From the NCBI RefSeq assembly GCF_022965805.1, contig NC_133116.1, forward strand, positions 8,266,601 to 8,330,600: a DNA stretch of 64,000 nt. Reading direction: 5' to 3'. Position numbers and translations under genes: made by a program. Positions 33,601-46,100 of the stretch are shown here, piece after piece (within the stretch, counting starts at the first letter, position 1; each line of letters starts with the position of its first letter). The notes beneath the pieces were generated by a model. It was given only the letters and a program-made list of their open reading frames with translations, was not told the origin of the DNA and did no database searches. Source of the DNA: Primulina eburnea. Its lineage: Eukaryota; Streptophyta; Magnoliopsida; Lamiales; Gesneriaceae.

Positions 33601-36600
33601 GTAAATGTGGCAAGTACTTCAGGCAGTGGGGAAATATTATTCAGCGAAGCGGCAACAGTTGCAGAAGGCAGACACAATTTTTGCGACACATGGATAATGG
33701 ATTCAGGAGCGACGTGGCACATGACGTCTCGGAGAGAATTGTTTGATCATTATGAACCAGTCTCAGGAGGATCTGTATTCATGGGAAATGATAATGCCTT
33801 GGAAATCGCTGGGGTCGGTACTATTAAAATAAAAATGTTTGATGGAACCATTCACACCATACACGAGGTACGACATGTGAAAGGACTGACGAAAAATCTT
33901 TTGTCCTTGAGGAAGTTGGATGATATCGTGCAAAACTCGGATCGAGAACGGGATCATGAAAATTGTGAAAGACGCGCTTGTGGTTATGAAGGCGGAAAAG
34001 GTTGCTGCAAATCTGTATGTATTTTTGGGAGAAACACACAAAGAGGCAGAACTAGTTGTTGCATCAATTGGTTCAGGAGAAGAATTAACGGTGTTATGGC
34101 TTAGAAAGCTCGGGCATATGTCAGAACGAGGGTTGAAAATTCTCTCAGAACGTAAGCTGCTGCTGGGACTTACAAAAGTGTCACTACCCTTTTGTGAGCA
34201 CTGTGTTACCAGTAAACAACACAGATTAAAGTTTGGCTTTTCTACTGCCAGGAGCAAAAGCATATTGAAGCTGATTCATTCGGATGTTTGGCAAGCACCG
34301 GTTGTATCCCTAGGAGGAGCGAGATACTTTGTCTCGTTCATTGATGATTTCTCTAGGACATGTTGGGTGTATCCGATCAAGAAGAAATCAGATGTTTTCT
34401 AGATCTTCAAAGATTTCAAAGCGCATGTTGAACTTGATTCAGAAAAGAAAATCAAGTGTCTGAGGACTGACAATGGAGGAGAATATACCGGTAACGAATT
34501 TGATGCATATTGTCAACATGAGGACATCAAAAGACAATTCACGACGGCTTACACACCTCAACAGAATGGAGTGGCATAGCGGATGAATAGAACTTTGTTG
34601 GACAGAACAATAGCTATGTTGAGGACTGCGGGTCTAGAAAAGTCATTTTGGGCGGAAGCAGTCAAAACCGCTTGTTATATTATCAATCGTTCTCCTTCAG
34701 TGGAGATTGATCTGAAAACTTCGATGGAGATGTGGACTGAGAAGCCGACAGATTATTCTCATTTGCATACATTTGGAAGTCCGGTGTACATTTTGTACAA
34801 TGAGCAAGAAAGATCAAAGTTGGATTCGAAATCCAGAAAATGTATCTTCTTGGGATATGCTGATGGAGTAAAGGGGTTTCGCTTGCGGATCCTACTGTTC
34901 ACAAGCTTGACATCAGTATGGATGTTATCTTCGAGGAAGATAAAGTAAAGGGAGACAAATGCACACCAAATTCAGAAATTACTATTTTCAGGTTGAAAAT
35001 AAGATGGACGAAGGTCAAGTTTCTTGTGAAGCAGTATCAGAGCACGAAGAACAAGAACATGTTGAGTTTGAGGTTTCCAATATGAGGCAGTCAACTCGAG
35101 ACAGAAGACCACCGGGTTGGCTTTCAGATTATGTCACTGAAAGCAATATTGCATATTGTCTATTATCAGAGGATGGTGAGCCATCGAGTTTCCACGAGGC
35201 TACTCAAAGCTCGGATGTATCCTTGTTGATGATAGCAATGCAAGAAGAATTGGAGGCTTTAGACAGGAATAAAACTTGGGATCTTGTTGCACTACCACGA
35301 GGGAGGAAAGCCATTGGAAACAGATGGTCTATAAGATCAAGCGTGATGGCAATAACCAAGTGGAACGATATCGTGCTAGATTGGTGGTAAAAGGGTATGC
35401 TAAGAAATAAGGCATTGACTTCAATGAGATATTTTCTCCTGTGGTTCGGCTTACAACAGTCAAAGTAGTATTGGAATTGTGTGCGGTGTTTGACCTACAT
35501 CTAGAACAACTAGATGTGAAAACAACATTTCTTCATGGAGATCTTGAAGAAGAAATCTATATGCTCCAGCCAGAAGGTTTTGCGGAAAAAGGCAAAGATA
35601 ACTTGGTTTGCAGGTTGAAAAAATCTCTGTACGGTCTCAAACAGGCGTCGAGGTGTTGGTACAAGAGATTTGATTCCAATATCATGAGCCTTGGATACAA
35701 CAGACTGAGTGCAGACCTTTGTACATATTTCAAGAGGTCTGGTGATGATTATATCATTTTGCTGTTGTATGTGGACGACATGTTGGTAGCAGACCCCAAC
35801 AAAGATGAGGTCCAAGGATTGAAGGCACAGTTGGCTAGGGAATTTGATATGAAGGACTTGAGACCAGCAAACAAGATTCTAGGGATGCAAGTTCACCGAG
35901 ACAGAAGTAACAGAAAGATTTGTCTTTCCCAGAAAAATTATTTGAAGAAAGTTTAGCAACGCTTCAACATGCAAGATAGTAAGCCAATATCGACCCCTCT
36001 TTCTGTTAACTTAAAGTTATCCTCCGAGATGTGTCCTAGCAGTGAAGCAGAAAGGATGGAGATGTCTTGAGTACCGTATGCATCAGCAGTGGGAATTTTG
36101 ATGTTCGCTAAGATTTGTACAAGACAGGACATTGCTCAAGCAGTGGGAGCAGTTAGTCGGTATATGGCGAATCCTAGACGAGAGCATTGGAGCACTGTTA
36201 AGAGGATTTTTAGATACATTAAGGGTACCTCGAATGCTGCATTATGTTATGGAGGATCAGATTTTACACTCAGGGGCTATGTCGATTCAGATTATGCAGG
36301 TGATCCTGATAAAAAGAAATCTACTACTGGTTATGTGTTTATACTTGTGAGGGGAGCAGTAAGCTGGGTTTCAAAATTGCAGACAGTTGTGGCGTTATCT
36401 ACAACAGAGGCAGAATACATGGCAGCTACTCAAGGTTGCAAGGAGGCAATATGGATTAAAAAGTTATTGGAGGAGATCGGACACAAACAAGAGAATGTTC
36501 TTTTGTTTTGTGACAGTCAGAGTGCCTTGCATATCGCAAGGAATCCAGCTTTTCAATCCAGGACGAAACACATTAGAGTACAATTTCACTTTGTGCAGGA

Positions 36601-36616
36601 AGTAGTAGAAAAATGA
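33601..36616 (+). pseudogene. copia C pol, broken
   Basis: Protease WIMDSGATWHMT (33691-33726). Pre-integrase and integrase: LGHMSERGL, FCEHC, then HSDVW, CLRTDNGGEY and PQQNGVA. Reverse transcriptase: FSPVVRLTTVK, QLDVKTTFLHGDLEEEIYM and the catalytic LLYVDDML (about 35760-35783). RNase H: GYVDSDYAGDPDKKKSTTGY and ALSTTEAEYMAA to about 36425, then FCDSQSALHIARN. Stops or frameshifts interrupt it near 33930, 34400, 34578, 34880, 35330, 35408, 35954 and 36068. The enzymes are recognisable but cannot be made as one polyprotein. Confidence 0.92.
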
Positions 36617-36801
36617 AGCGTGGATATGCATGCAGAAGATCCATACGAAGGACAACATAGCTGATTTTCTGACCAAGCCAGTGAACACTGATAAGTTTGA
36701 GTGGTATAGATCCTCAAGTGGTCTAGCAAAAACGTAAGCAGCAGGGAATGACAAGATTGAAAGGATGTGTGGAGATGTGTTTGATTCTCAATCAAATCTC
36801 C

Positions 36802-36813
36802 AAGTGGGAGAAA
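36802..36813 (+). promoter_or_regulatory. polypurine tract of element C
   Basis: AAGTGGGAGAAA immediately before the 3' LTR. Confidence 0.85.
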
Positions 36814-37240
36814 TGTCGGCAGAATTAGTCAAGAAAGGGAAAAAATGTGTATTAAATGTTGGCACAAGTTGCAGAATAAAAAAAACATGGGTCGGCGGAA
36901 ATTACGTGAAAATTTCAAATATAAATATGAACACGTATTCACACGGACAAAGAGCTCTATAAATAGAGCTCCCCCATTCCTTCTGAAATCATCCTTTCTT
37001 CGAGTTTCTCTCATCCTATTAGTTCAATAATATTTGTGAGGTATTTGTTCTCCTGTATTAAGAGAGTGTGTGTTCTTTTTGGAAACACAGTGAGTGAGTT
37101 GTACACCAAAAAATATATTTTCATCTTATCCGTGGTTTTTACCCTAATAATTTTTAGGGGTTTTCCACGTAAATCTCGATGTCCAGATTATTCTTTATTT
37201 TCGGGTTTTATTATCTCAAATTCCGCACGTGAGACCAACA
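36814..37240 (+). repeat. 3' LTR of element C
   Basis: 427 bp. Lacks the palindrome arm and a short segment near the end compared with the 5' LTR. Confidence 0.92.
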
Positions 37241-37904
37241 GAAATAACTCGATGTTGTTATTTTGTCAATAATCAAAACTTGGAATTATAAAATATTCTA
37301 ACAAATTATTTTTTACTTTTGTGTTAAGAGTGATATAATATCTAAAAATTTTAAAATATAGATGAACATATAATTGAATTTAAAATATACATAAAGATAT
37401 GATTGTATATTTAAAAACAAAAACTATTTTAAAAAATATAATAATAAAGTTATATAATAATTGATATAATTTTAATGAAAGAAAAAATGTAATAACAGAA
37501 TACATATAACTATTTATTTTTAGGGGGATTGAAGAGAGTAAATAACAAAATTTATTCAGCCTTCTCTTCTCTCTAAAGTTTTATTTGGATAAGTATTTTA
37601 AAAATTATTTTTAGTATTTTATAAGTGAAGACAAATTAAGGTATGTGTTTGATAAGATTTTTATAATTTTTTTTAAAAAAATTCCTTCAAGTAGAGTTTT
37701 TAAAGAATAATTGAAAGATATTATTTGATATTTTTAGAAATGAAGATAACGATGAAAATCAAAACATATTATTTTTAAATTATAACAATATTTGATCTTT
37801 ATATAAATGAAGACAACAATGAAAATCAAGACATATTACTTTATAATTATAATAGTTCAAGAAATTTCATGGAAATTTAAGTTTAAAATATTAAATGATT
37901 AATA
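37241..37904. other. AT-rich sequence
   Basis: No gene or clear repeat seen. Confidence 0.5.
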
Positions 37905-39020
37905 TTTGTTGATGATCATAAAATATATAATTTAGGAAATACATGTTGCATGATCAACTAAGTTTTGGTTAATCAATAAAGATAATGATTTAAAGGAAAT
38001 ATGTAGAGCTTAGCCAAATTGAACTAATGAAAGAACATATCATTTATGCATAAATGGTTTCCCGAAAATAAAATTGATACTCGAGCCTAATCATCGTCTA
38101 AGCACAACTGATGAAAGTTAACTGATAAAATGTCACTGATAAAATATTAGTCATCAGAGTGTATTATAGAATCAGTCAGACTGTTCGAAGGACATTCTTT
38201 GAATATTTCCAGACATTCTTTGAAGAGTAGAACTGAGCTGGTATCGGACAAGATCTTCATAACAATGTTATCAGTCAACTAGAATATCAGAGTCTATGCG
38301 CACTATCATGAATGTACCATTTGTCAGAAAAGACAGTGGCATGAAACAAAGATCTCTGTATTTGGAAACGACTATCAGATTCAAAACCGACCGATGGAAT
38401 CGAATACTATAATAAATCAGTTGGCTGAACTTTTTAGATCGAATTAATTTTCTGAATCATCAAGTTTTTTCAAGTTCTTGTGAGTCTAACTGATCGAGCA
38501 AAATTTTCATCACATATATCATTATATCTGATCATTTAAGGATCATTTTGAGAATATTTCCTTGAGAAATATATGTAATTGACGCTAAGAGTCTTACTGA
38601 TCATTTTTATTAAGTCTGTGAATTTACTAAGAGTTTCAGTCAGACATTGGTATGTCCTACTGGAGTTGGTAGGCAATTTTTGTAATTATCAAAGTCTTTT
38701 AGTGAAAATCCTTCCTGATTGGAAGCAAAGGTGGTGTAGTAGTTATTTAAGTCTCTGAACATCCAAAAACATATGTGCATTTACATTTTTAGTTATTTTA
38801 TTTTTCTTTCAGTTTTGTAGCTTAAATGTTCATCAGTATTGTCATTTATTGTGTTCAAACCAATTCAGTGAGCCTTTCTCTACGCAATATCCAACCGCTG
38901 GCTTATTGATACCCAACTTACAAGAATTAAATTCAGTGTTGCTAACCCAATCGAATTATTTCGAGATTTTTTTGAGATTGTTCATTCATCCCCTCTAGTC
39001 AATCTTCTGATCTTAATAAG
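37905..39020 (+). repeat. probable 5' LTR of a SIRE-like copia element D
   Basis: Starts near TGTTGATGATCATAAAATA and ends before AAGTGGTATCAGAGATGG, a slightly altered PBS at 39021-39032. The segment at 38690-38770 parallels the host LTR remnant at 21245/22839. The exact ends are uncertain. Confidence 0.55.
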
Positions 39021-39067
39021 TGGTATCAGAGATGGATAATTCTTGTCTTTGAACATTATTCATTTAA

Positions 39068-40510
39068 ATGGCTTTCTTCAATAACATTATCATGTTTTTC
39101 AAAGAGGACTTTGATAAATGTAATATCAGGATCAAGCTCATTTAGTTGCGCAAGACGATGATATATGGTACACCAATACAAATGTACTGATGAAAATAAT
39201 TATACAATATTGTCATTGCAATCAAAGAAGGTGCTCCGTAGATGATAGAAAAGTCACAAATGGAGTGGAACGATGATGATGAGAAGAATGTAATGTTGGA
39301 TAATGATGCCAATGATATTCTGTACAAAACACTGAATAAGAAAAAATTCAGCAAAATCAAGATGTATTCCACTGCTAAGGACATATAGGAGAAATTGATT
39401 CAATTATCTAAAGGCAATGATGAGCTCAAGTTGGATAAACTGTCTATTGAGATACAAAAGTTTGATAACATCAAGATGAAGGCTGATGAGTCTATGTCAG
39501 ATTTTTATGAAAGAGTTAACAACATAATAATCGAACTGAATGCTCTTGGAAAAGAGTATGACAATCGAAATATAGCTTTGAAAGTGATGAAGACACTTCT
39601 GAAAGAAATAGATGTCAAGAAAATGGCTATGTGAAAGTCTAAAGATTTTAATAAGCTTGAATTGCATGATCTGTTGGCAGATCTTAAATATTATGAATTC
39701 AAACTGGACTCGAGAACATATATTGAATTGACTGCCAAACTAACAAAGGCTCTGGCTGCTACATCCATTGATCAATCTATCTCAAAGGAGAAGTCATCCT
39801 ATCAATTGAGTAATGACGTGATGTCATTATTCATGAACAAATTTGGTAAGTTTCCGAGGAAGAACGAAGACAATTTCCAAAGCCCCATCGGAAGAAAATC
39901 ACTACAAGAAAGAGTCCAATGATGAGGACAATTCATTTTTTAATTGTGGAATATTCAGTCATTTTATAACCGACTGTCCTAAATCAAAGAAGCATGAAAG
40001 AAGGCCAACTAAAAAAAGATGACATATCTCATGACAAAAAGAGATATTCAAGGATGACAAGAAATAATTCAAAAATAAAAAATACCATAAAGTACTGGTG
40101 GTTGAGGATAGTAAGGCAAGTGTGCGGATTCTAACTCTGATTCATCTGAGTCAGAGTGTTCCAACATCAAATAACGATGAAGAAGAGGCGGTGCCTCATG
40201 GAGTATGTCGAGCTGAAATCCACCAGCGAAGATATAAAAAAAACAAGAAATGTTGAAGAAATCAGTTTGGTACTTGGACAATAGCTGTTCGAGACACATG
40301 CCTGTTTTGAGCCCAACTGTTAATTGATATGGTCAATACCAAGAACCCAAGATCACCTTCCGTGATAACGTGAAGGGTAAGACCGTGAGTAAAAGTAAAA
40401 TTACTCACTGAAATTTTATTATTAATGATATGATACTTGTTGAGAATCTGTGCCATAATTTAATCGGTATCAATCAGCAATGTGATAATGATTATTTGAT
40501 TAATTCATAA
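39068..40510 (+). pseudogene. copia D gag and protease, broken
   Basis: Starts MAFFNN at 39068. Gag blocks are EWNDDDEKNVMLDNDA, DKLSIEIQKFDNIKM, SMSDFYERVNNIIIELNALG and YRE-type helices to about 39720. Next come a knuckle FNCGIFSHFITDCP (39940-39981) and the start of protease, WYLDNSCSRHMP (40270-40305), NDMILVENLCHNLIGINQ. Several in-frame stops are visible, for example at 39387 and 39632. The first cysteine of the knuckle is lost from the usual CFNCG form. Confidence 0.8.
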
Positions 40511-42130
40511 GAATACATGTTTGATTAAGGATGTTGGTTGTTGAACCTTACTAACATGAATTAGAAATACTAATACTCATAAAATTGATTGGAATAGTAA
40601 TTACTTAGCATCACCAACATGTTTCATAAGCAATAAATCATGAAAAACAATAGTTATGACATAAATGCTCGAATCATCTAAATTTCAAAATCTATTAATA
40701 ATTTACGCAATTAAGTTTAGTTGATTGATTATTTGGCATATAATTTGTGAAAAATCATCTATGTTCTGTAAGTCAGTTAGACAGACATATCATATCTAGT
40801 TTGATAGGATTGGTTTGTGGGAAAATCGTTGAGCTACAATAGCTCGGTTCTTGAAATATTGAATATCAAGAAATTAAATTGAGTTTGGATTTCAAACCAA
40901 GCAGAAGACACTCGAAATAATTTTTCATAGAAATCGATTAAATATTTTGTAAATCATTTAAAATATATTCAAGTTGAATGAGTAAAAATATTTTGGTTGA
41001 AGTATTTTATCAAAAATTTGGTATGCAATATTTTGATATTTGAAGAATATATAAAATGCTTAATAATAACATCTTTAAAACAATGTAGATGATAATTAAA
41101 TGCAATAAATAATTAGACACGAAATTTTTCTGCATGTTCGGAGACTTCAAATGCTTCTACGTCATCCCTTTTTCCCATTGGGAAGGATTCATTAAAAGAC
41201 TTTGATTTATACAACTCTTTGTATAAACCCAATCCAGAAGGGCATAACCCAACTAGAACTCCTAGCACTCAAGATTGTAGGCAGCACATCACAATCAACA
41301 TATTGTTTAATGTCTCATAAGCAAAGACTATAAACTCATTGTCTTGCGTCTTTGTGTGAAGACTCACTCATCTAATTTTTGAAGTTTAACTCTCTTGTAT
41401 ATGTGTGAGTGATTGCGTGTGAGAAATTTATCCTTTACAGTGTACTTCTCAAATTGTATCCTCACACAAGTGGTTGTGCTGTCAATTAGCAGATTTCTTC
41501 ATAATAACTGCTCATGCTTTGAATCTTTTTCAAAAGCTTTTGTTTGATCTTCAAGATATTGTATGTATATGCCCCAACACTGATATATACGTGTTACACA
41601 CGAATATGACTGTTTGAAAATTTTATGTACTATTTCACAAATTGCAACGGTCAAATCTACCTTGCTGGACATTTTCCCGAGCCTAAACTGGTCAACTGGT
41701 TCAGTGCAACTGGTCAGCTGCTCAACTGGTTCGGTTTCAACTTGTCTGCTGAATCAGCAAGGGCTGATTTCAGTTTGTGCAAAACCAGTAGTTTCATCGT
41801 CATTTATCACTATTTTAAGCTTCGATCCAGACTTTGACTTCTGAAGATGATTTGTAGATCATCGTCTTATCTTTTCAACACATACTGAATCGCTTCATTC
41901 CAATAACTGAGCTGAGAGATATGACCAAAATACCGAAACTGCTCATACCCAATTGATTGTTGTTTTCGTGCAATTAGTTTGGTCATTCAGCGATCAATTT
42001 GACATCCGATTTTGCCCAACTGACGTAAAATACGCTTGTTCCAAATTGATTTTTCTAATCAGTTTAGTTGGCGAATTTTTGAATAATCCAGATATGAGAT
42101 ATCATTAAAACATCGAAGTTCGCTAGAAAT
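40511..42130. repeat. non-coding sequence interrupting element D
   Basis: Separates the protease remnant from the integrase remnant of the same element, where only a short pre-integrase region is expected. Part of it (41120-41560) is related to 30740-31180. Boundaries were not identified. Confidence 0.5.
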
Positions 42131-42219
42131 TCAGTTTGGCTAAATTTAGTTTCAGTTTTCTTCTTGTGTTTACAACTTCACACGTGAGTAAATATGTTAA
42201 AAATACAATAATAAGTTTT

Positions 42220-42620
42220 GTTAGCATTAAAATCAAGATTGTGAGCATGAAATGTTCCATTAGTTTTAAAAATAAAAGTAACAAAACGACATATATATTT
42301 TTAGAACTATTGCGTATGAATTTGTTTGGACCTATATCTGTAATGAACTTAGGAGGAATAAAAATCATTACTGTTATTGTTGATGATTATTTCATATTTA
42401 CTTGTGTTATATTCTTAAATGGTAAAGATCATACATGTGTCCAACTAATTAAATTTCTTAGACGGATTAAAAATGAAAAATCAGTTTCAATAATCAAGAT
42501 TAGAAGCGATCGAGGTACTTAATTAACTAAAAAACCTTAGATGAATATTTATCAGAACAAAGAATTCCAGAGCAAGAACTCATCGATAATCAAAATGTGA
42601 TGTTAAGTTGTTGTACTGTT
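42220..42620 (+). pseudogene. copia D integrase fragment
   Basis: SISFKNKSNK, LELLRMNLFGPISVMNLGG, VIVDDYFIFTCVIFL and KIRSDRGT match the copia integrase core: the first D of the catalytic triad is N (MNLFGP for MDLFGP) and the second D is kept. The frame stops at 42522 and dissolves afterwards. Confidence 0.75.
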
Positions 42621-42630
42621 AAAAAATTGA

Positions 42631-42809
42631 GTGAGTCTTATGTGAGACCGTCTCACGGATCTTAATTTGTGAGACGAGTCAACCCTACCCATATTCACAA
42701 TAAAAAGTAATACTCTTAGCATAAAAAATAATACTTTTTCATGGTAACCCAAATAAGAGGTCCGTCTCACAAATACGACTCGTGAGACCGTCTCACACAA
42801 GTTTTTGCC
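42631..42809 (+). mobile_element. foldback MITE, family 2, full copy
   Basis: Inverted repeats TGTGAGACCGTCTCACGGAT (left) and CGTGAGACCGTCTCACACAA (right) bracket an interior with AATAAAAAGTAATACTCTTA. The copy at 23809 is the same family in reverse. Confidence 0.8.
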
Positions 42810-43176
42810 TAAAAAATTTGAGTTACACAGTTACCATCAACTATATCTTACTATATCTTTTGGTAAAGTTGCAAATGTTCGATCATATAGATAACTATTT
42901 ATAAAATTATATCATTTATAATTTTATTTTTTACTTTTTGTTATATATATATATATACACACCGTATCGAGAGGAAAATCAAACTTCACAAAATTGGTCT
43001 GATTTGTCATAAGATGTCGTAAAATAATGTGCGAAGGTGTTATAGAAGATCTCGTGTAAAATTAAAACCGATGCAAACTGCGTAGACTGGTACTCGGCGA
43101 AAGTACGAGACCAGAGCACGTTAAGGAGAGTCCAAGGAAGATAAAGATTGGATTTTGGCTGAGAATTCTCAAATAC
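42810..43176 (+). promoter_or_regulatory. probable MED25 promoter and 5' UTR
   Basis: 367 bases between the MITE and the MED25 ATG, with a TA microsatellite at 42941-42957. No unambiguous TATA box apart from that run. Confidence 0.4.
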
Positions 43177-46100
43177 ATGGTGCCGAAGCAGCTGATCGTG
43201 GCCGTTGAAGGCACGGCCGCCACCGGACCTTTCTGGCGTACCATCGTCTCCGATTACCTCGAGAAGATCGTCCGGTAATGTTACTCGTTTCTCCCCTGAA
43301 CTGCGTTTGTGCGCTTGTAGGAGCACGTCGTTTATTTTTCCTATAGGGATTATGTTTATTGGAGAGCTGGTTTTCCCGAATGTAATGGCTTGTTCGGGGA
43401 GTAGATTTATTGATTCTACCGTTCGATTGTGTCTCTGTTGAAGTATATTGACGTCAGTTTTGAATTTTTTTTTTCTGATTTTTACCAGTGCTTGTGTTAC
43501 GAATTTAGTTGGCTTGTTTGGGAGGTTGGGGGTTATCAATTGTTATTTTGTATACTTTTTTAGTTTGCAATAAATCAAGACTGCTCCTTTTAAAATCGTT
43601 GTTGTATAATGCTATGGGCGTGAACGCGCTATAAGGGATAGTCGATCATGTATTAATGTTTTACTCCCACTAGAAATCCTGTGAATATTCGGGCATCAAG
43701 AGTTCACCTTTATTTTGTGAAAGGACAATTTTTTGCTGTTCCTGTCGGATTTGCGTGCTAGAATATCCATAGAACTTCACAAAGAAAACAAAAAGTGGAG
43801 TTTTGATTAGAACAAGCCAACCTATTATATTAGCAGGCGTGATGACGGCTGAGAGTTTCTGTGCAAAAGATGTTTTCTGAGAAATAGCTGTCCGAAGATC
43901 TAGTTTGCCATCTTTTCTTATTTAAAGACTGATTCATCACATGTAGCTTGTATCTTTCAAAATATTGGAAAATCTCTTCGGTCTCCTCGGCACAAGCAAT
44001 GGTTGCTTTGTGCATACTGTTTAGATCTATAAATCAATACTTTTCACAGTCATCGTCTTACCATAATAACTTGATCCTGTCGATTTTTGATCATATATTC
44101 AGTTATTAATAAGTTCTGAGTTTTTTGATCATGCATGCAGATCTTTTTGTGGAAGCGAGACAACAAGTCAGGTAGATATAACTAGCATCTCTTATACTTT
44201 AGCTATCTAAATTTTCATATTTTAAATATCGAGGATGAGATTTTTGTGCTACCAGAAGAGTATTTATTGATGTTTTTCTGTTCGACATGTAGCACCCGTA
44301 CCTTTTGATATTAATTCGTTTATTCCGTCTTCTTTTCAGAAGCCATCTACTCCCCATGTTGAGCTCTCACTAGTTATGTTCAATGCTCATGGATCTTATA
44401 GCGGTGTGTGCTTTTATTCTTCCTTGTTTTTTTTTCCTGTTTTTGGAGCCTGCGGCATTTCTTTTTTCTCACTTTCGGATCAAATGGTACCATTGGGAAA
44501 AAAATCCTACATTTCCAAGTAATATTTTGGAGGACATTGTAAAGGAGAGTTTGAATACAATATTGGTTTTTGGCTCTTTGCTCAGTTAGCCACAGTTAGC
44601 CTCCAGTTTTTCAATTTGTTTGTTAAAAAATAAAATGACGTAGATTACCAGTCAAGTTGCATAATTCATTTTTCACCTAGTTGTAAGTAAAGAAAGTTTT
44701 GTATGTCGCTGAGATCTCCCATGCAGCTGGTTTACTCCATCGAATAAGAGCCTAGAGAAGTTTGTGAAATAATTTTCTTAAACCTACCTATTTATTTGTG
44801 GTGATATTATAGACCCTGTTAACACTTGATTTGGAGTTGCCTATTTGGGTATTTAAGGTAGTGCAAGGCACTAAATCTTGTTTTCTTTAATTAAACTATT
44901 TTTTTAAAAAAATTTACTCTACATCACGAATAGTTATTTTGGCTTGCCTTATGTATTGCCTGTTCTTTATCTGTTCTTTCTATCACACATTTTTCTTTTC
45001 AGCTTTCCTCGTGCAAAGGAGTGGCTGGACTAGAGATATGGATATTTTCTTTCAATGGCTCTCAGCCATACCGTTTGGAGGTGGTGGATTCAATGATGCT
45101 GCTATTGCAGAAGGGCTTGCAGAAGCTTTAATGGTCTGTGATGATGTCAATTCTTTCAGTGCACCACTTGTATTTACTTCGTTTTTAATGATGCGGTAGT
45201 TCATTGCGAATCCATAATTGTAGTTGCTACACCTGTAATATCGTTACATTAGCAATTTGTTCTTTTCTTATTTTATCAGAGCTTTGTTAGTCTAGAACTT
45301 TAGATTGAATTACTTTCAGCTTTAGTTTTTTAGTTTATGAGATGCAATAAAAGTGAACGAACAATCCTTGAAAGATGAAGGTTATGAAAGAAAAAAATCA
45401 AACTATTTTCATTAACAGAATCATGGATTATGAAGATATAATATGTTATGTTGGTATCAGATTTATGTCGATTGCTAATTTTGAAATAGAAGTATATAAA
45501 CTTATAGAAGTTGTTAGGAGTATAATATTGTTTTGAAGCATAGTTGGTCAAAATGAACAAGGGCAATGGATTCCATGCGCTTTTGGTAGTCTTAAAGGCT
45601 CAAGGAGCACTTTTAAAGCATCTCTTACACTAATAAATGCATAGGTTATGGATTTTAGGTGAAATGCAATACCGTTGTAATCTTCATCTGCTTGTACATT
45701 TATAAATTTTTGTTATCCATTGTTGCTCAATTGTTCAAGATTACATATTAGATGCTATAACTATATAGCAGAAATTTCATCATAGATCTAATTTTAAGTA
45801 AGAATGTGCAAGACCTTGTTGAAAAGTCAAATGTCATCTCCGCAGTGACAGATGTTTGACCTTGGCAACTAAATCATTTGTAAAATGGATTTGAGAAATG
45901 TAGAAGCTTGTGCATCAAGCCTCCTCTGTCGAAACGGCCACTGGACTTGTTTATCCATTTACTTTAATCAAATGACTCCATACCACCCTGATGACTTGAA
46001 ATTTTTACAAAACTTTTCTTTTTTCTATTCGAATGATTGATAAAACTTTAAATGTTTCATATTCTTGTTTTGTAAAACATTGTTTTGCTTTTAAGTAGAT

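Larger units (their letters stand above)
32280..37240 (+). mobile_element. Ty1/copia retrotransposon C, Tnt1-like, both LTRs present
   Basis: LTRs at 32280-32731 and 36814-37240 both run TGTCGG...CCAACA. PBS TGGTATCAGAGC (32734-32745) and polypurine tract AAGTGGGAGAAA (36802-36813) are present. Flanks GAAAC and GAAAT form a 5-bp target duplication with one mismatch. The order gag, protease, integrase, reverse transcriptase, RNase H is complete but carries several stops and frameshifts. The LTRs differ by scattered substitutions and indels, so this copy is older than element B by that measure. Confidence 0.93.

Noticed and set aside
42979..43539. Long minus-strand frame across MED25 exon 1
   Set aside because: Antisense of a GC-rich exon and intron; no similarity to a known protein.
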